From positions 1-64,000 of the forward strand of contig JAJOJJ010000022.1 of NCBI GenBank assembly GCA_021208685.1: a stretch of 64,000 nucleotides of DNA. Direction: 5' to 3'. Position 1 is the stretch's first letter; every line of letters starts with the position of its first letter. This document shows, one piece after another, positions 54,583-64,000 of this stretch. A program made the position numbers and the translations under genes. The stretch comes from Saccharospirillaceae bacterium (GTDB taxonomy: Bacteria; Pseudomonadota; Gammaproteobacteria; Pseudomonadales; Oceanobacteraceae). Below the pieces are notes generated by a model. It did not search any database and had not been told where the DNA came from. It saw only the letters and a list, made by a program, of their open reading frames with translations.

Positions 54583-54615
54583 AAAAAAGCCAGAGTACTT
54601 TGCAGTACTCTGGCT
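54583..54615 (-). terminator. Terminator of hemE
   Basis: A perfect 12-bp stem (AGCCAGAGTACT with AGTACTCTGGCT, loop of four) followed on the minus strand by TTTTTT. It separates hemE from the Mrp operon. Confidence 0.92.
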
Positions 54616-54635
54616 CAGTCAGAACCTTTGCAACA

Positions 54636-55703
54636 TCAGCCCTGATGATAGTGCGGGCTCAACTCGACAACAGCCTCTACAAACGCTTTGGCGTGTTCCG
54701 GGTCAACAAACTGGTGAATGCCGTGGCCCAGATTGAAAATATGACCACTGCCATTACCGTAACTGTCGAGAATTCGCTTCACCTCTGCGCGAATGGTTTT
54801 TGGCGAAGCATAGAGTACAGAAGGGTCCATATTCCCCTGCAGCGCCACACGATCCCCCACACGACCCCGGGCATTGCCAATGTCCGTTGTCCAGTCGAGA
54901 CCCAGCGCATCAGCACCGGTATCGGCCATGGCCTCCAGCCACTGACCGCCGCCTTTAGTGAACAGGATGACCGGGATAGTCTGCCCCTCATGCTCACGGG
55001 TCAGACCCGCCACAATCTGCTGCATATATTTCAGTGAGAACTCACGGTAAGCCACATCGCTCAGGCTGCCACCCCAGGTATCAAAAATCTGCACAGCCTG
55101 AGCACCGGCCCTGATCTGCGCGTTCAGATAATCGATGACCGACTTTGCCAGCACATCCAGCAGCTGATGCATCACTTCCGGCGTGTCATACATCATCGCC
55201 TTCACGTGGCGGAAATCTTTCGAGGAGCCGCCTTCAACCATATAGGTCGCCAGCGTCCAAGGGCTACCGGAGAAACCAATCAGCGGTACACGACCATTCA
55301 GCTCACGGCGAATAGTACTGACGGCGTTCAGCACGTAATCCAGATCCGCTGCGGTATTCACCACATTCAGGCTCTGCACATCGGCTTCGGTACGGATGAT
55401 TTTATTGAAACGCGGGCCTTCGCCGGTCTCAAAATACAGACCCAAACCCATGGCGTCAGGAATGGTCAGGATATCGGAGAACAGAATCGCAGCATCCAGA
55501 GGAAAACGATCCAGCGGCTGAATAGTCACTTCGCAGGCCAGTTCAGGGTTCTTGCACAGCGACATAAAGTCACCGGCCTGAGCACGGCTGGCGCGGTATT
55601 CCGGCAGATAACGCCCGGCCTGACGCATCATCCACACCGGAGTGCGGTCAACCGGTTGACGGAGCAAAGCCTTAAGAAAGCGATCGTTTTTCAGTTCAGA
55701 CAT
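54636..55703 (-). CDS. hemE: Uroporphyrinogen decarboxylase
   Basis: 355 residues, the usual length. [20 protein letters not shown] near the N-terminus and [34 protein letters not shown] and [20 protein letters not shown] are conserved blocks; the Arg and Asp of the active site are present. It removes four carboxyls from uroporphyrinogen III in haem synthesis. A terminator lies on each side, so it is a single-gene unit with an extended -10 promoter upstream. Confidence 0.97.
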   Translation of the reverse strand: MSELKNDRFLKALLRQPVDRTPVWMMRQAGRYLPEYRASRAQAGDFMSLCKNPELACEVTIQPLDRFPLDAAILFSDILTIPDAMGLGLYFETGEGPRFNKIIRTEADVQSLNVVNTAADLDYVLNAVSTIRRELNGRVPLIGFSGSPWTLATYMVEGGSSKDFRHVKAMMYDTPEVMHQLLDVLAKSVIDYLNAQIRAGAQAVQIFDTWGGSLSDVAYREFSLKYMQQIVAGLTREHEGQTIPVILFTKGGGQWLEAMADTGADALGLDWTTDIGNARGRVGDRVALQGNMDPSVLYASPKTIRAEVKRILDSYGNGSGHIFNLGHGIHQFVDPEHAKAFVEAVVELSPHYHQG

Positions 55704-55739
55704 GGAATACCTAAATCAGCACCAGAGAATTTGCGCGCT

Positions 55740-55748
55740 ATCATACCA
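55740..55748 (-). promoter_or_regulatory. Probable extended -10 promoter of hemE
   Basis: On the minus strand TGGTATGAT fits the extended -10 pattern (TGnTATAAT). It lies about 37 bases before the hemE ATG. No good -35 is seen, which is acceptable for extended -10 promoters. Confidence 0.45.
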
Positions 55749-55823
55749 AAAAATCACCCAAGCGATTTTTGACTTTGCGCAGCAAAGAGCAGAACAGCGC
55801 CTGCCTATAAACAACAGACACAA

Positions 55824-55847
55824 AAAACCCGGCCGGAGCCGGGTTTT
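55824..55847. terminator. Bidirectional terminator between hemE and the lipoprotein gene
   Basis: AAAACCCGGC-CGGA-GCCGGGTTTT, a perfect 10-bp inverted repeat with A/T tails. It lies 14 bases after the lipoprotein stop. Confidence 0.93.
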
Positions 55848-55860
55848 AAGGTATGAAAAA

Positions 55861-57729
55861 TTAATTTAAGAGATTTTTGACTGTGAGATCACCGCTTGTA
55901 GCCGACACTTCAATCGAAACGGGCGTTGCTTCCGCCACATAACTGATCCGATAGAAAGCACCATAGCTCGGCAACCCAAACGCCCCCGTCAGATCCAGCT
56001 CACCAACGGAATTACGCACTGGCCCAGCATCGGAGAAAATCTTATAACCGTCGCCGGATACAGCGAGCGTTGAGCCATTGGCTGGAATATTGCCATTACC
56101 GTCCTGCAGCACGACATAAAAAGTCCCGCTTGCCGCTAATGCTGGCCCGCCAACGACTTCGGTATAAGTATTAGGACCAGTAGCATTGAAGTAACGGATG
56201 CGAACAGAATCCGCTGCCGACTGCATTAATCGCAGGCTGCTGCGCACATTCATCAGACTGCCGCAGTGACCGACACCTTTAGCCGCATCACCACACATAA
56301 CGCCCTGATAAGTTGTCGGTGCATTATCGTATGTACTGTTGCTATTAAAATCTGAGAAAAACTCAACCGGACGGGCATTTGTTCCCATATCTACAACGCT
56401 GTTCCAGTTATCGTCCCGGAATACTTCCGGGAAGGTAACAAAAGGCTCATCTGCATCAAACAAGCCATTGTTATTGGTATCAGTGAAGCCACCTTCGCCC
56501 TGGGTGTAAGCCAAAATCGTCGTCATACCGAGCACTGTTTTGTTCAGTTGCTGATCAATTTCATTAACCCGCTGCAAAGAGCCATTATGCTCACCAGGGC
56601 GAACACCTGAACTCGACCACGTTACCGAACACTTGCCCGCTGTTGTTGTGCAACTGGAGCCAATAATGCCGCTCTCGACCGTGAAATTAATAATAGTGCC
56701 ATCCGCTACCGGGTTCTGAAACTGATCCGCAGCGTAAGCCGTCACGTTAACCTCGACACCAGAGACATTAAACGCACCGGGGTTAAGAATTTCGGCGGCA
56801 ATAGAAAAACTGTCCTGATCAGCAATACCGGTTGTCACTGAAATCGGCTGAGAGCTGGTAATAATGCTGGTTGTGCCATCATTTGCCAGAGTTGTTGCAC
56901 GTACAGACGTCACTGTATGAGTGCTACCGGCACGGACGATCGCTTTTACATCACCATTTTCATCGGTAATCCCTGAACTGAGAGCCAGATTCACACCACC
57001 GGTTGTATTAGTCAGTTCAAAAGAAACCTCCTTACCACCAATTGGATTATTGGTCCGGTCAAGAACGCGGAAAGTAACCGAGGACAATTTAGGTAAAACC
57101 GGATCGCCAATCGTCGAGATTGAAATCGCTGGTGCTGATGTTTCTACATAGGTGATCGCGCCAACTTCGGGGGCCTGAACAGTAATGGTACCGGTTGCAC
57201 TGTGCAGCACCTTAGTTTTATCGACGGCACCATCGGTAGAGGCATACAATTTGAAGGATACAATGTCCGTTCCCGAACAGCCCTTTGCTTCGTAAGTGAC
57301 AGAAACTTCGCCGCTGGAGGTCACGCTTTCGTCACGACTGAAAGACGCTTTAGCCGGATCAGCCTCAGAACAAGTCGAAGAGAATTCAACCCCATACTGC
57401 TGCGAAACAATTTTGGCATTACCACGATCAGCATCAACGATGGTCGCTGAAATATTGGTGGTGCCACCGGCACTCAGTGTTGTATCACTGATATCCAAAA
57501 CACCAATCGCAAAGGTTGCGCCCGTACCATTACCTAAACGCGGATTGGCAATATTAGTTCCGGTTGTTACATCGCTTGTGGTGCCATCACCGTTATCAAC
57601 AGTATCGGTTGTACCTTCACTACCGGAATCGGTATTCGTTCCTCCCACAACGGAACCACCGCCATCGCCGCCACAGGCAGTTAACAGCAATGTCAGCAGA
57701 AGAGTAGTTAATGCAGTGGGCTTAAACAT
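55861..57729 (-). CDS. Large exported lipoprotein with Ig-like domains
   Basis: 622 residues from the ATG at 57729 (GGAG eight bases upstream). The signal peptide ends in a lipobox, LLLTLLLTAC, so the Cys is lipidated. A Gly/Ser/Thr/Asp-rich linker (GGDGGGSVVGGTNTDSGSEG) leads to several beta-sandwich modules of bacterial Ig-like type (ISATIVDADRG; VTFRVLDRTNNPIGGKEVSF; NVTAYAADQFQNPVADGTII). A calcium-loop-like stretch DTNNNGLFDADEPF occurs near residues 412-425. It is probably a surface or periplasmic adhesin-like protein. No enzyme motif is seen, and the partner is unknown. Confidence 0.78.
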   Translation of the reverse strand: MFKPTALTTLLLTLLLTACGGDGGGSVVGGTNTDSGSEGTTDTVDNGDGTTSDVTTGTNIANPRLGNGTGATFAIGVLDISDTTLSAGGTTNISATIVDADRGNAKIVSQQYGVEFSSTCSEADPAKASFSRDESVTSSGEVSVTYEAKGCSGTDIVSFKLYASTDGAVDKTKVLHSATGTITVQAPEVGAITYVETSAPAISISTIGDPVLPKLSSVTFRVLDRTNNPIGGKEVSFELTNTTGGVNLALSSGITDENGDVKAIVRAGSTHTVTSVRATTLANDGTTSIITSSQPISVTTGIADQDSFSIAAEILNPGAFNVSGVEVNVTAYAADQFQNPVADGTIINFTVESGIIGSSCTTTAGKCSVTWSSSGVRPGEHNGSLQRVNEIDQQLNKTVLGMTTILAYTQGEGGFTDTNNNGLFDADEPFVTFPEVFRDDNWNSVVDMGTNARPVEFFSDFNSNSTYDNAPTTYQGVMCGDAAKGVGHCGSLMNVRSSLRLMQSAADSVRIRYFNATGPNTYTEVVGGPALAASGTFYVVLQDGNGNIPANGSTLAVSGDGYKIFSDAGPVRNSVGELDLTGAFGLPSYGAFYRISYVAEATPVSIEVSATSGDLTVKNLLN

Positions 57730-57815
57730 GCGCGCGCGCTCCATTTGATATTGTCCCAACAGTATTCTTATTGCCGGTTAGAATAGCACTGCTGCGGCTG
57801 AAGAGGCCATAAACA

Positions 57816-57849
57816 AAAACGCGGCCACCCACCGGGAAAGCCGCGTTTT
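57816..57849. terminator. Terminator of gltBD
   Basis: AAAACGCGGC (57816-57825) pairs with GCCGCGTTTT (57840-57849) around a 14-base loop. It lies 43 bases after the gltD stop. Confidence 0.88.
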
Positions 57850-57891
57850 ATGCCGTCTGTCACATTCTGCCCGATAACGGCAGAAAATGGC

Positions 57892-59346
<1,455 letters not shown>

Positions 59347-59358
59347 TTAACTGTCCGC

Positions 59359-62300
59359 TTATTCAGGACGAGCACGGGTGTTGTTCAGCAATTGTTGTAA
59401 GTCGGCTGCTTTGGGTTTCACCAGCCAGAATTTGCCGATGAAGCCATCAAAGTCATCCAGAATGGTCTGACCCCAGGCACTGCCGGTTTCAGCAACGAAC
59501 TCACGCAGGACACTGCGCAGATGGCTGCGGTGCGCCTCAGTGATTTCATTGGAGATGCGGTGGATGTCGACCAGCTCATGGTTGTACTTGTCAACAAAGC
59601 TGTTATCCAGATCCAGCACATAAGCAAAACCACCGGTCATACCGGCACCGAAGTTGTAGCCGGTTGCGCCCAGCACACAGACCATACCGCCGGTCATGTA
59701 CTCACAGCAGTGATCACCGGCACCTTCAACGACGGCATGTGCACCGGAGTTACGCACCCCGAAGCGCTCACCGGCCCGGCCCGCCGCCAGCAACTTACCA
59801 CCGGTCGCACCGTACAGACAGGTGTTACCAACAATGGAGGTGTCATTCGAGCGGAAGGCCGATCCTTTGGGCGGGAAGATCACCAGCTTACCGCCGGTCA
59901 TACCTTTACCCACGTAATCGTTGGCATCACCTTCCAGCACCATTTCCAGACCACCGGCGTTCCACACACCGAATGACTGGCCGGCCACACCGGTCAGGTT
60001 CAGGCGCACCGGCTTGTCAGCCATGCCCTGATTGCCGTAACGCTTGGCAATTTCACCGGACAGACGCGCACCGATCGAGCGGTCACAGTTGGTGATGCGG
60101 AAGTTAAATTCGCCACCGGCTTTGTTCTCAATCGCAGGCAGAACATTCGTAACCATGCGCTCGGCCAGCAGGCCTTCGTCGTAAGGTGCGTTGCGTTCGA
60201 CCTGAACGGTATGAGGCTTATCAGCCGGAATGTGATCGTTCGCCAGTAACGGCATCAGATCCAGATGACGCTGCTTACTGGTCAGACCTTCCAGCATATC
60301 CAGCAGGTCGGTACGGCCAACCAGCTCTTCCATTGTGCGCACACCCAGCTGAGCCATCCAGCCGCGGACTTCTTCAGCCAGGAAGCGGAAGTAGTTTTTC
60401 ACCATGTCGGCGGTGCCGATGTAGTGCTCTTCACGCAGATCATCGTTCTGGGTGGCAACACCGGTTGCGCAGTTATTCAGGTGACAGATACGCAGGTATT
60501 TACATCCCACGGCCACCATCGGCAGCGTGCCGAAGCCAAAGGATTCAGCCCCCAGAATCGCGGCTTTCACCACGTCCAGGCCCGATTTCAGACCACCGTC
60601 GGTCTGTACGCGTACTTTGCCGCGCAGATCGTTGGCACGCAGCGCCTGATGCGCTTCGGACAGACCCAGCTCCCATGGCGAACCGGCGTACTTGATGGAG
60701 GTGATCGGCGATGCCGCCGTACCACCGTCATAACCGGAGATGGTGATCAGGTCGGCATAAGCCTTGGCCACACCAGCGGCAATCGTACCCACACCCGGTT
60801 CAGACACCAGCTTCACCGATACCAGCGCCGATGGGTTCACCTGCTTCAGGTCGAAGATCAGCTGAGCAAGATCTTCAATCGAATAGATGTCGTGGTGCGG
60901 TGGCGGCGAAATCAGGGTTACCCCGGGTACGGAATAACGCAGGGTCGCGATCAGGTCGTTGACCTTACCACCCGGCAGCTGACCACCTTCGCCCGGCTTG
61001 GCACCCTGAGCGACTTTAATCTGCAGCACGTCTGCGCTGGCCAGATAGGCTGGGGTAACACCAAAACGACCGGATGCAATCTGCTTGATCTTGGAGTTTT
61101 TGTTGGTGCCGTAGCGGGCCGGATCTTCACCGCCCTCACCGGAGTTGGAACGGCCACCCAGTTCGTTCATGGCTTCAGCCAGCGCTTCGTGCGCTTCCGG
61201 TGACAGTGCACCCAGCGACATTGCCGCGGTGTCAAAGCGCGGGAACAGTTTCTCAGCCGGCTCAACCTCGCTGATATCAATCGGCGTGATGTCTTTACGC
61301 AGGCTCAGCAGGTCACGGATGGTCGCCACCGGACGCTTGTTCACCAGATCGGCGAAACGATTGTAAGCAGCCTGACTGTTGGTCTGTACGGCTTCCTGAA
61401 TGTTTTTCACAACATCCGGGTTGTAGGCGTGATATTCACCGCCATGCACGTATTTGATCAGACCACCCTGATCAATTTTCTTGCGGGTTTTCCAGGCATT
61501 TTTACGCACCAGCTCGAGATCTTCTTCGAAATCCGCAAAAGTAGCGCCTTCAATACGGCTGGTCACACCACAGAAACACAGTTCAACCACTTCTTTGCTC
61601 AGACCCACAGCTTCAAACAACTGCGAGCCGCGGTAAGAGGCAACGGTCGAGATACCCATTTTGGACATGACTTTCAGCAAGCCCTTACGGATGGCCTTGC
61701 GGAAGTTCTGCTGCGATTTCAGCGGATCACCCAGCAATTCGTTCGTGCGGTGCAGATCGGTCAGTACATCGTACGCCAGCCATGGGTAAACGGCGGTCGC
61801 ACCAAAACCAATCAGAACAGCGAACTGGTGTGCATCGCGGGCAGAACCGGTTTCAACCAGAATATTGCCGTTGGTACGCAGACCCTGTTTAACCAGACGG
61901 TGATGCACGGCACCGGTTGCCATCACAGCCGGAATCAGCCACTGATTCTCAGCCACATCACGATCCGACAGGATGATCATAACGGTGCCGTTACGCATGG
62001 CCTGCTCGGCCTGATCAGCCAGGTTAATGATCGCCTGCTTCAGACCCACCGCCGGATCAAATGCCAGCGACAGGGTGGTATGAGAAAACGCGTCCAGACC
62101 GGTGGTTTTCAAGCCATGGAATTTCAGCGGCGACAGTACCGGAGATGTGAGGATAATGCGGTTGGCATGGTCAGCACCGGTTTCGAAGACGTTTTTCTCG
62201 GCACCGATGCAGGTTTCCAGCGACATGACGATGGCTTCCCGCAGCGGATCGATTGGCGGGTTGGTTACCTGCGCAAACTGCTGACGGAAGTAATCGGCCA

Positions 62301-63810
62301 TATGACGAACGCGCTGAGACAACACGGCCATCGGCGTATCATCGCCCATAGAACCGGTCGCTTCCTGACCTTCTTCACCCATAGGACGCAGCACCTGATC
62401 ACGCTCTTCATTGGTGATCAATTGCAGTTTCTGATGGGTGTTGAGCAGATCGCCGGACAGTGCTTCTGCATCATCTGCTTTTTGCAGCAACAGCTGACTT
62501 TCCATACGGATGGCATTTTCTTTCAGCCATTTTTTGTACGGGAACTCAGACTTCAGGGCATTGTCGATGTCGGCGGCGTTGAGCAGCTTGCCTTCTTTGG
62601 TATCAATCGCAAGGATTTCACCCGGACCAACGCGGCCTTTAGCCACGACGTCTTCCGGCTTGTAGCCGTATACACCGACTTCAGAGGCGACGGTGATGAA
62701 GTTGTCTTTGGTAATAACCCAGCGCGATGGACGCAGACCGTTACGGTCAAGCCCGCAAACGGCATAACGGCCATCGGTAATAACCAGACCGGCCGGGCCG
62801 TCCCACGGCTCCATGTGCATGGAGTTGTATTCGTAGAAAGAACGCAAATCGGCATCCATGGTTTCGACGTTCTGCCAGGCAGGCGGAATCATCATACGGA
62901 TAGCACGGAACAGGTTCATGCCACCGGTAACCAGCAATTCCAGCATGTTATCCATGGAGGAAGAGTCGGAACCTGTGGTGTTAACAATAGGAGCCAGATC
63001 ACTCAGGTTAGGCAGCAGATCGCTCTGATACTTGCCGGTACGGGCATTCGCCCAGCTGCGGTTACCCTGAATGGTGTTGATCTCGCCGTTGTGGGCCAGC
63101 ATGCGGAATGGCTGAGCCAGTTGCCAGCGTGGCATGGTGTTGGTCGAGAACCGCTGATGGAATACGCAGATAGCGGTCTCCATGCGCTCGTCACCGAGAT
63201 CCAGGAAGAAATTCGGCAGGTCGACCGGCATGGTCAGACCTTTATAGGACAGGACGCGGTCTGACAGACTGGCGATGTAAAAATCCGGGTACTCGCTCAG
63301 CGCTTTCTCGGCGAAACGGCGCGCGTAGAACAGCTTCACGGCGAAGGTGGTTTCGTCCAGTTCAGACTCGGCAGCGATGAATACCTGCTCAAAACGCGGC
63401 AGGCAGTCAATCGCCATAGGGCCCAGACAGTCGTTATTGGTTGGCACGGTGCGCCAGCCCAACACAGACAGTCCCTGACTGCTGATAGCGTGCTCAACGG
63501 CGGTTTTCTGCTTGCTGAAAATGGCATCATCAAGATCCATAAACAGCATACCAACAGCGTACTGGGCCGGTAATTCAATACCCGCTTGTGCAGAAACAGC
63601 ACGCAGGAAAGAATCCGGCTTCTGGATCAACAGACCGCATCCGTCACCGGTTTTGCCATCCGCAGCAATACCGCCGCGGTGCGTCATACAGGTTAAGGAT
63701 TCGATTGCTGTCGTTAACAGCTTGTGACTCGGCTGCCCTTCCAGATGGGCTAACAAACCGAATCCACAGTTGTCCTTAAAGTCGCCTGGAGTATACAGAC
63801 CAGTTCTCAT
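59359..63810 (-). CDS. gltB: Glutamate synthase (NADPH) large subunit
   Basis: 1483 residues. The class II amidotransferase Cys is in [13 protein letters not shown] at residue 15, so a short propeptide is removed. [20 protein letters not shown], the central domain, the FMN domain ([40 protein letters not shown]), the 3Fe-4S Cys cluster ([19 protein letters not shown]), and C-terminal beta-helix repeats ([18 protein letters not shown]) are in order. It makes two glutamates from 2-oxoglutarate and glutamine and, with GltD, is the main ammonium assimilation route when GS is active. Confidence 0.97.
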   Translation of the reverse strand: MRTGLYTPGDFKDNCGFGLLAHLEGQPSHKLLTTAIESLTCMTHRGGIAADGKTGDGCGLLIQKPDSFLRAVSAQAGIELPAQYAVGMLFMDLDDAIFSKQKTAVEHAISSQGLSVLGWRTVPTNNDCLGPMAIDCLPRFEQVFIAAESELDETTFAVKLFYARRFAEKALSEYPDFYIASLSDRVLSYKGLTMPVDLPNFFLDLGDERMETAICVFHQRFSTNTMPRWQLAQPFRMLAHNGEINTIQGNRSWANARTGKYQSDLLPNLSDLAPIVNTTGSDSSSMDNMLELLVTGGMNLFRAIRMMIPPAWQNVETMDADLRSFYEYNSMHMEPWDGPAGLVITDGRYAVCGLDRNGLRPSRWVITKDNFITVASEVGVYGYKPEDVVAKGRVGPGEILAIDTKEGKLLNAADIDNALKSEFPYKKWLKENAIRMESQLLLQKADDAEALSGDLLNTHQKLQLITNEERDQVLRPMGEEGQEATGSMGDDTPMAVLSQRVRHMADYFRQQFAQVTNPPIDPLREAIVMSLETCIGAEKNVFETGADHANRIILTSPVLSPLKFHGLKTTGLDAFSHTTLSLAFDPAVGLKQAIINLADQAEQAMRNGTVMIILSDRDVAENQWLIPAVMATGAVHHRLVKQGLRTNGNILVETGSARDAHQFAVLIGFGATAVYPWLAYDVLTDLHRTNELLGDPLKSQQNFRKAIRKGLLKVMSKMGISTVASYRGSQLFEAVGLSKEVVELCFCGVTSRIEGATFADFEEDLELVRKNAWKTRKKIDQGGLIKYVHGGEYHAYNPDVVKNIQEAVQTNSQAAYNRFADLVNKRPVATIRDLLSLRKDITPIDISEVEPAEKLFPRFDTAAMSLGALSPEAHEALAEAMNELGGRSNSGEGGEDPARYGTNKNSKIKQIASGRFGVTPAYLASADVLQIKVAQGAKPGEGGQLPGGKVNDLIATLRYSVPGVTLISPPPHHDIYSIEDLAQLIFDLKQVNPSALVSVKLVSEPGVGTIAAGVAKAYADLITISGYDGGTAASPITSIKYAGSPWELGLSEAHQALRANDLRGKVRVQTDGGLKSGLDVVKAAILGAESFGFGTLPMVAVGCKYLRICHLNNCATGVATQNDDLREEHYIGTADMVKNYFRFLAEEVRGWMAQLGVRTMEELVGRTDLLDMLEGLTSKQRHLDLMPLLANDHIPADKPHTVQVERNAPYDEGLLAERMVTNVLPAIENKAGGEFNFRITNCDRSIGARLSGEIAKRYGNQGMADKPVRLNLTGVAGQSFGVWNAGGLEMVLEGDANDYVGKGMTGGKLVIFPPKGSAFRSNDTSIVGNTCLYGATGGKLLAAGRAGERFGVRNSGAHAVVEGAGDHCCEYMTGGMVCVLGATGYNFGAGMTGGFAYVLDLDNSFVDKYNHELVDIHRISNEITEAHRSHLRSVLREFVAETGSAWGQTILDDFDGFIGKFWLVKPKAADLQQLLNNTRARPE

Positions 63811-63905
63811 AGAACAGCTCTCATCAGTAAAAACAATTGAAGAATCAAGGGCTTACAACAGCCTAATGCTCAAAATTTAAGCAACATCGAGGCAAAAGGA
63901 CGCTC

Positions 63906-63934
63906 ATTCTACACATCTGGGGCCACTGTCACAA
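63906..63934 (-). promoter_or_regulatory. Probable sigma-70 promoter of gltBD
   Basis: On the minus strand TTGTGA and TAGAAT are separated by exactly 17 bases, close to the -35 and -10 consensus. It lies about 95 bases upstream of the gltB ATG. No NtrC-like or clear Lrp site was recognised next to it. Confidence 0.55.
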
Positions 63935-64000
63935 ATATGAGCGTTTTTGCTTATTGTTGTAAGTCGGTAACGGGAGGCCGCGGATACAGAAGATCAGCGG

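Noticed and set aside
61429-63264. 611-residue open frame antisense to gltB
   Set aside because: Gene gltB is certain on the opposite strand; the antisense frame is an effect of codon composition.

Overview
The window is about 64 kb of a moderately GC-rich gammaproteobacterial chromosome. Gene content (Dxs/IspA/XseB, HemE, RadA, RsmE, GltBD, CheV, sodium-type PomAB stator, group 2 Mrp antiporter with fused A-B subunit) and the style of the proteins suggest a marine member of the Oceanospirillales/Pseudomonadales. The genus cannot be fixed from the sequence alone. I see no rRNA, tRNA, CRISPR array, prophage, integrase or insertion sequence. The only repeats of note are short palindromic REP-like elements.

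Layout. 1-4.9 kb: the end of a heavy-metal RND efflux operon (outer-membrane channel, His-rich adaptor, CzcA/CusA-type pump). 4.9-10 kb: ManC, an RluA-type pseudouridine synthase, a YqaA-like membrane protein and an NfeD/SPFH pair. 10.3-13.4 kb: alpha/beta hydrolase, SnoaL-like protein, GlxA-type regulator and a small unknown. 13.7-18.7 kb: two exported hydrolases, a large M19-like metallohydrolase with ricin-type lectin repeats and a Tat-exported PhoD phosphatase. 19.4-26.8 kb: unknown protein, PAP2-like membrane phosphatase, Ada-like alkyltransferase, Nudix hydrolase, patatin, Baeyer-Villiger-type monooxygenase and metallo-beta-lactamase-fold hydrolase. 26.9-33.2 kb: DUF898 membrane protein with an M48 protease, thioesterase, VOC protein, YdeI-like protein, SDR, NudC and a YugP-like protease. 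33.4-42.2 kb: RibA, a response regulator with a degenerate HD-GYP domain, the isoprenoid cluster xseB-ispA-dxs, pomA-pomB-PilZ and RsmE. 42.2-48.5 kb: TIGR02647 protein, three tandem DRAM/FRAG1-like membrane paralogues, MetY, RadA and CheV. 48.6-54.4 kb: the Mrp Na+/H+ antiporter operon. 54.6-63.8 kb: HemE, an exported Ig-like lipoprotein and glutamate synthase GltB-GltD.

How the genes fit together. Sodium handling is a theme: the Mrp antiporter exports Na+ and PomAB uses the Na+ gradient to drive the flagellum. A PilZ protein sits directly behind pomB and a CheV lies nearby, so motility control is clustered. The monooxygenase and patatin overlap by ATGA and look like one ketone-to-ester-to-acid unit. 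The xseB-ispA genes overlap in the usual way, with dxs downstream.

Most useful observations. (1) mnhD carries a run of ten G; removing one G restores a 506-residue MnhD whose stop overlaps the mnhE start as ATGA. (2) The efflux adaptor gene begins at a run of nine A; removing one A joins it to an upstream start that has a Shine-Dalgarno. Both are either homopolymer sequencing errors or real slippage/phase-variable tracts. (3) An 80-bp duplication of the 3' end of the SnoaL-like gene brackets REP-like DNA. (4) The three DRAM/FRAG1-like genes, the lectin-tailed hydrolase, the HD-GYP domain lacking its HD pair and a ManC with an altered cupin metal motif are the other places worth a second look. 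I found no convincing wholly new defence or mobile system.
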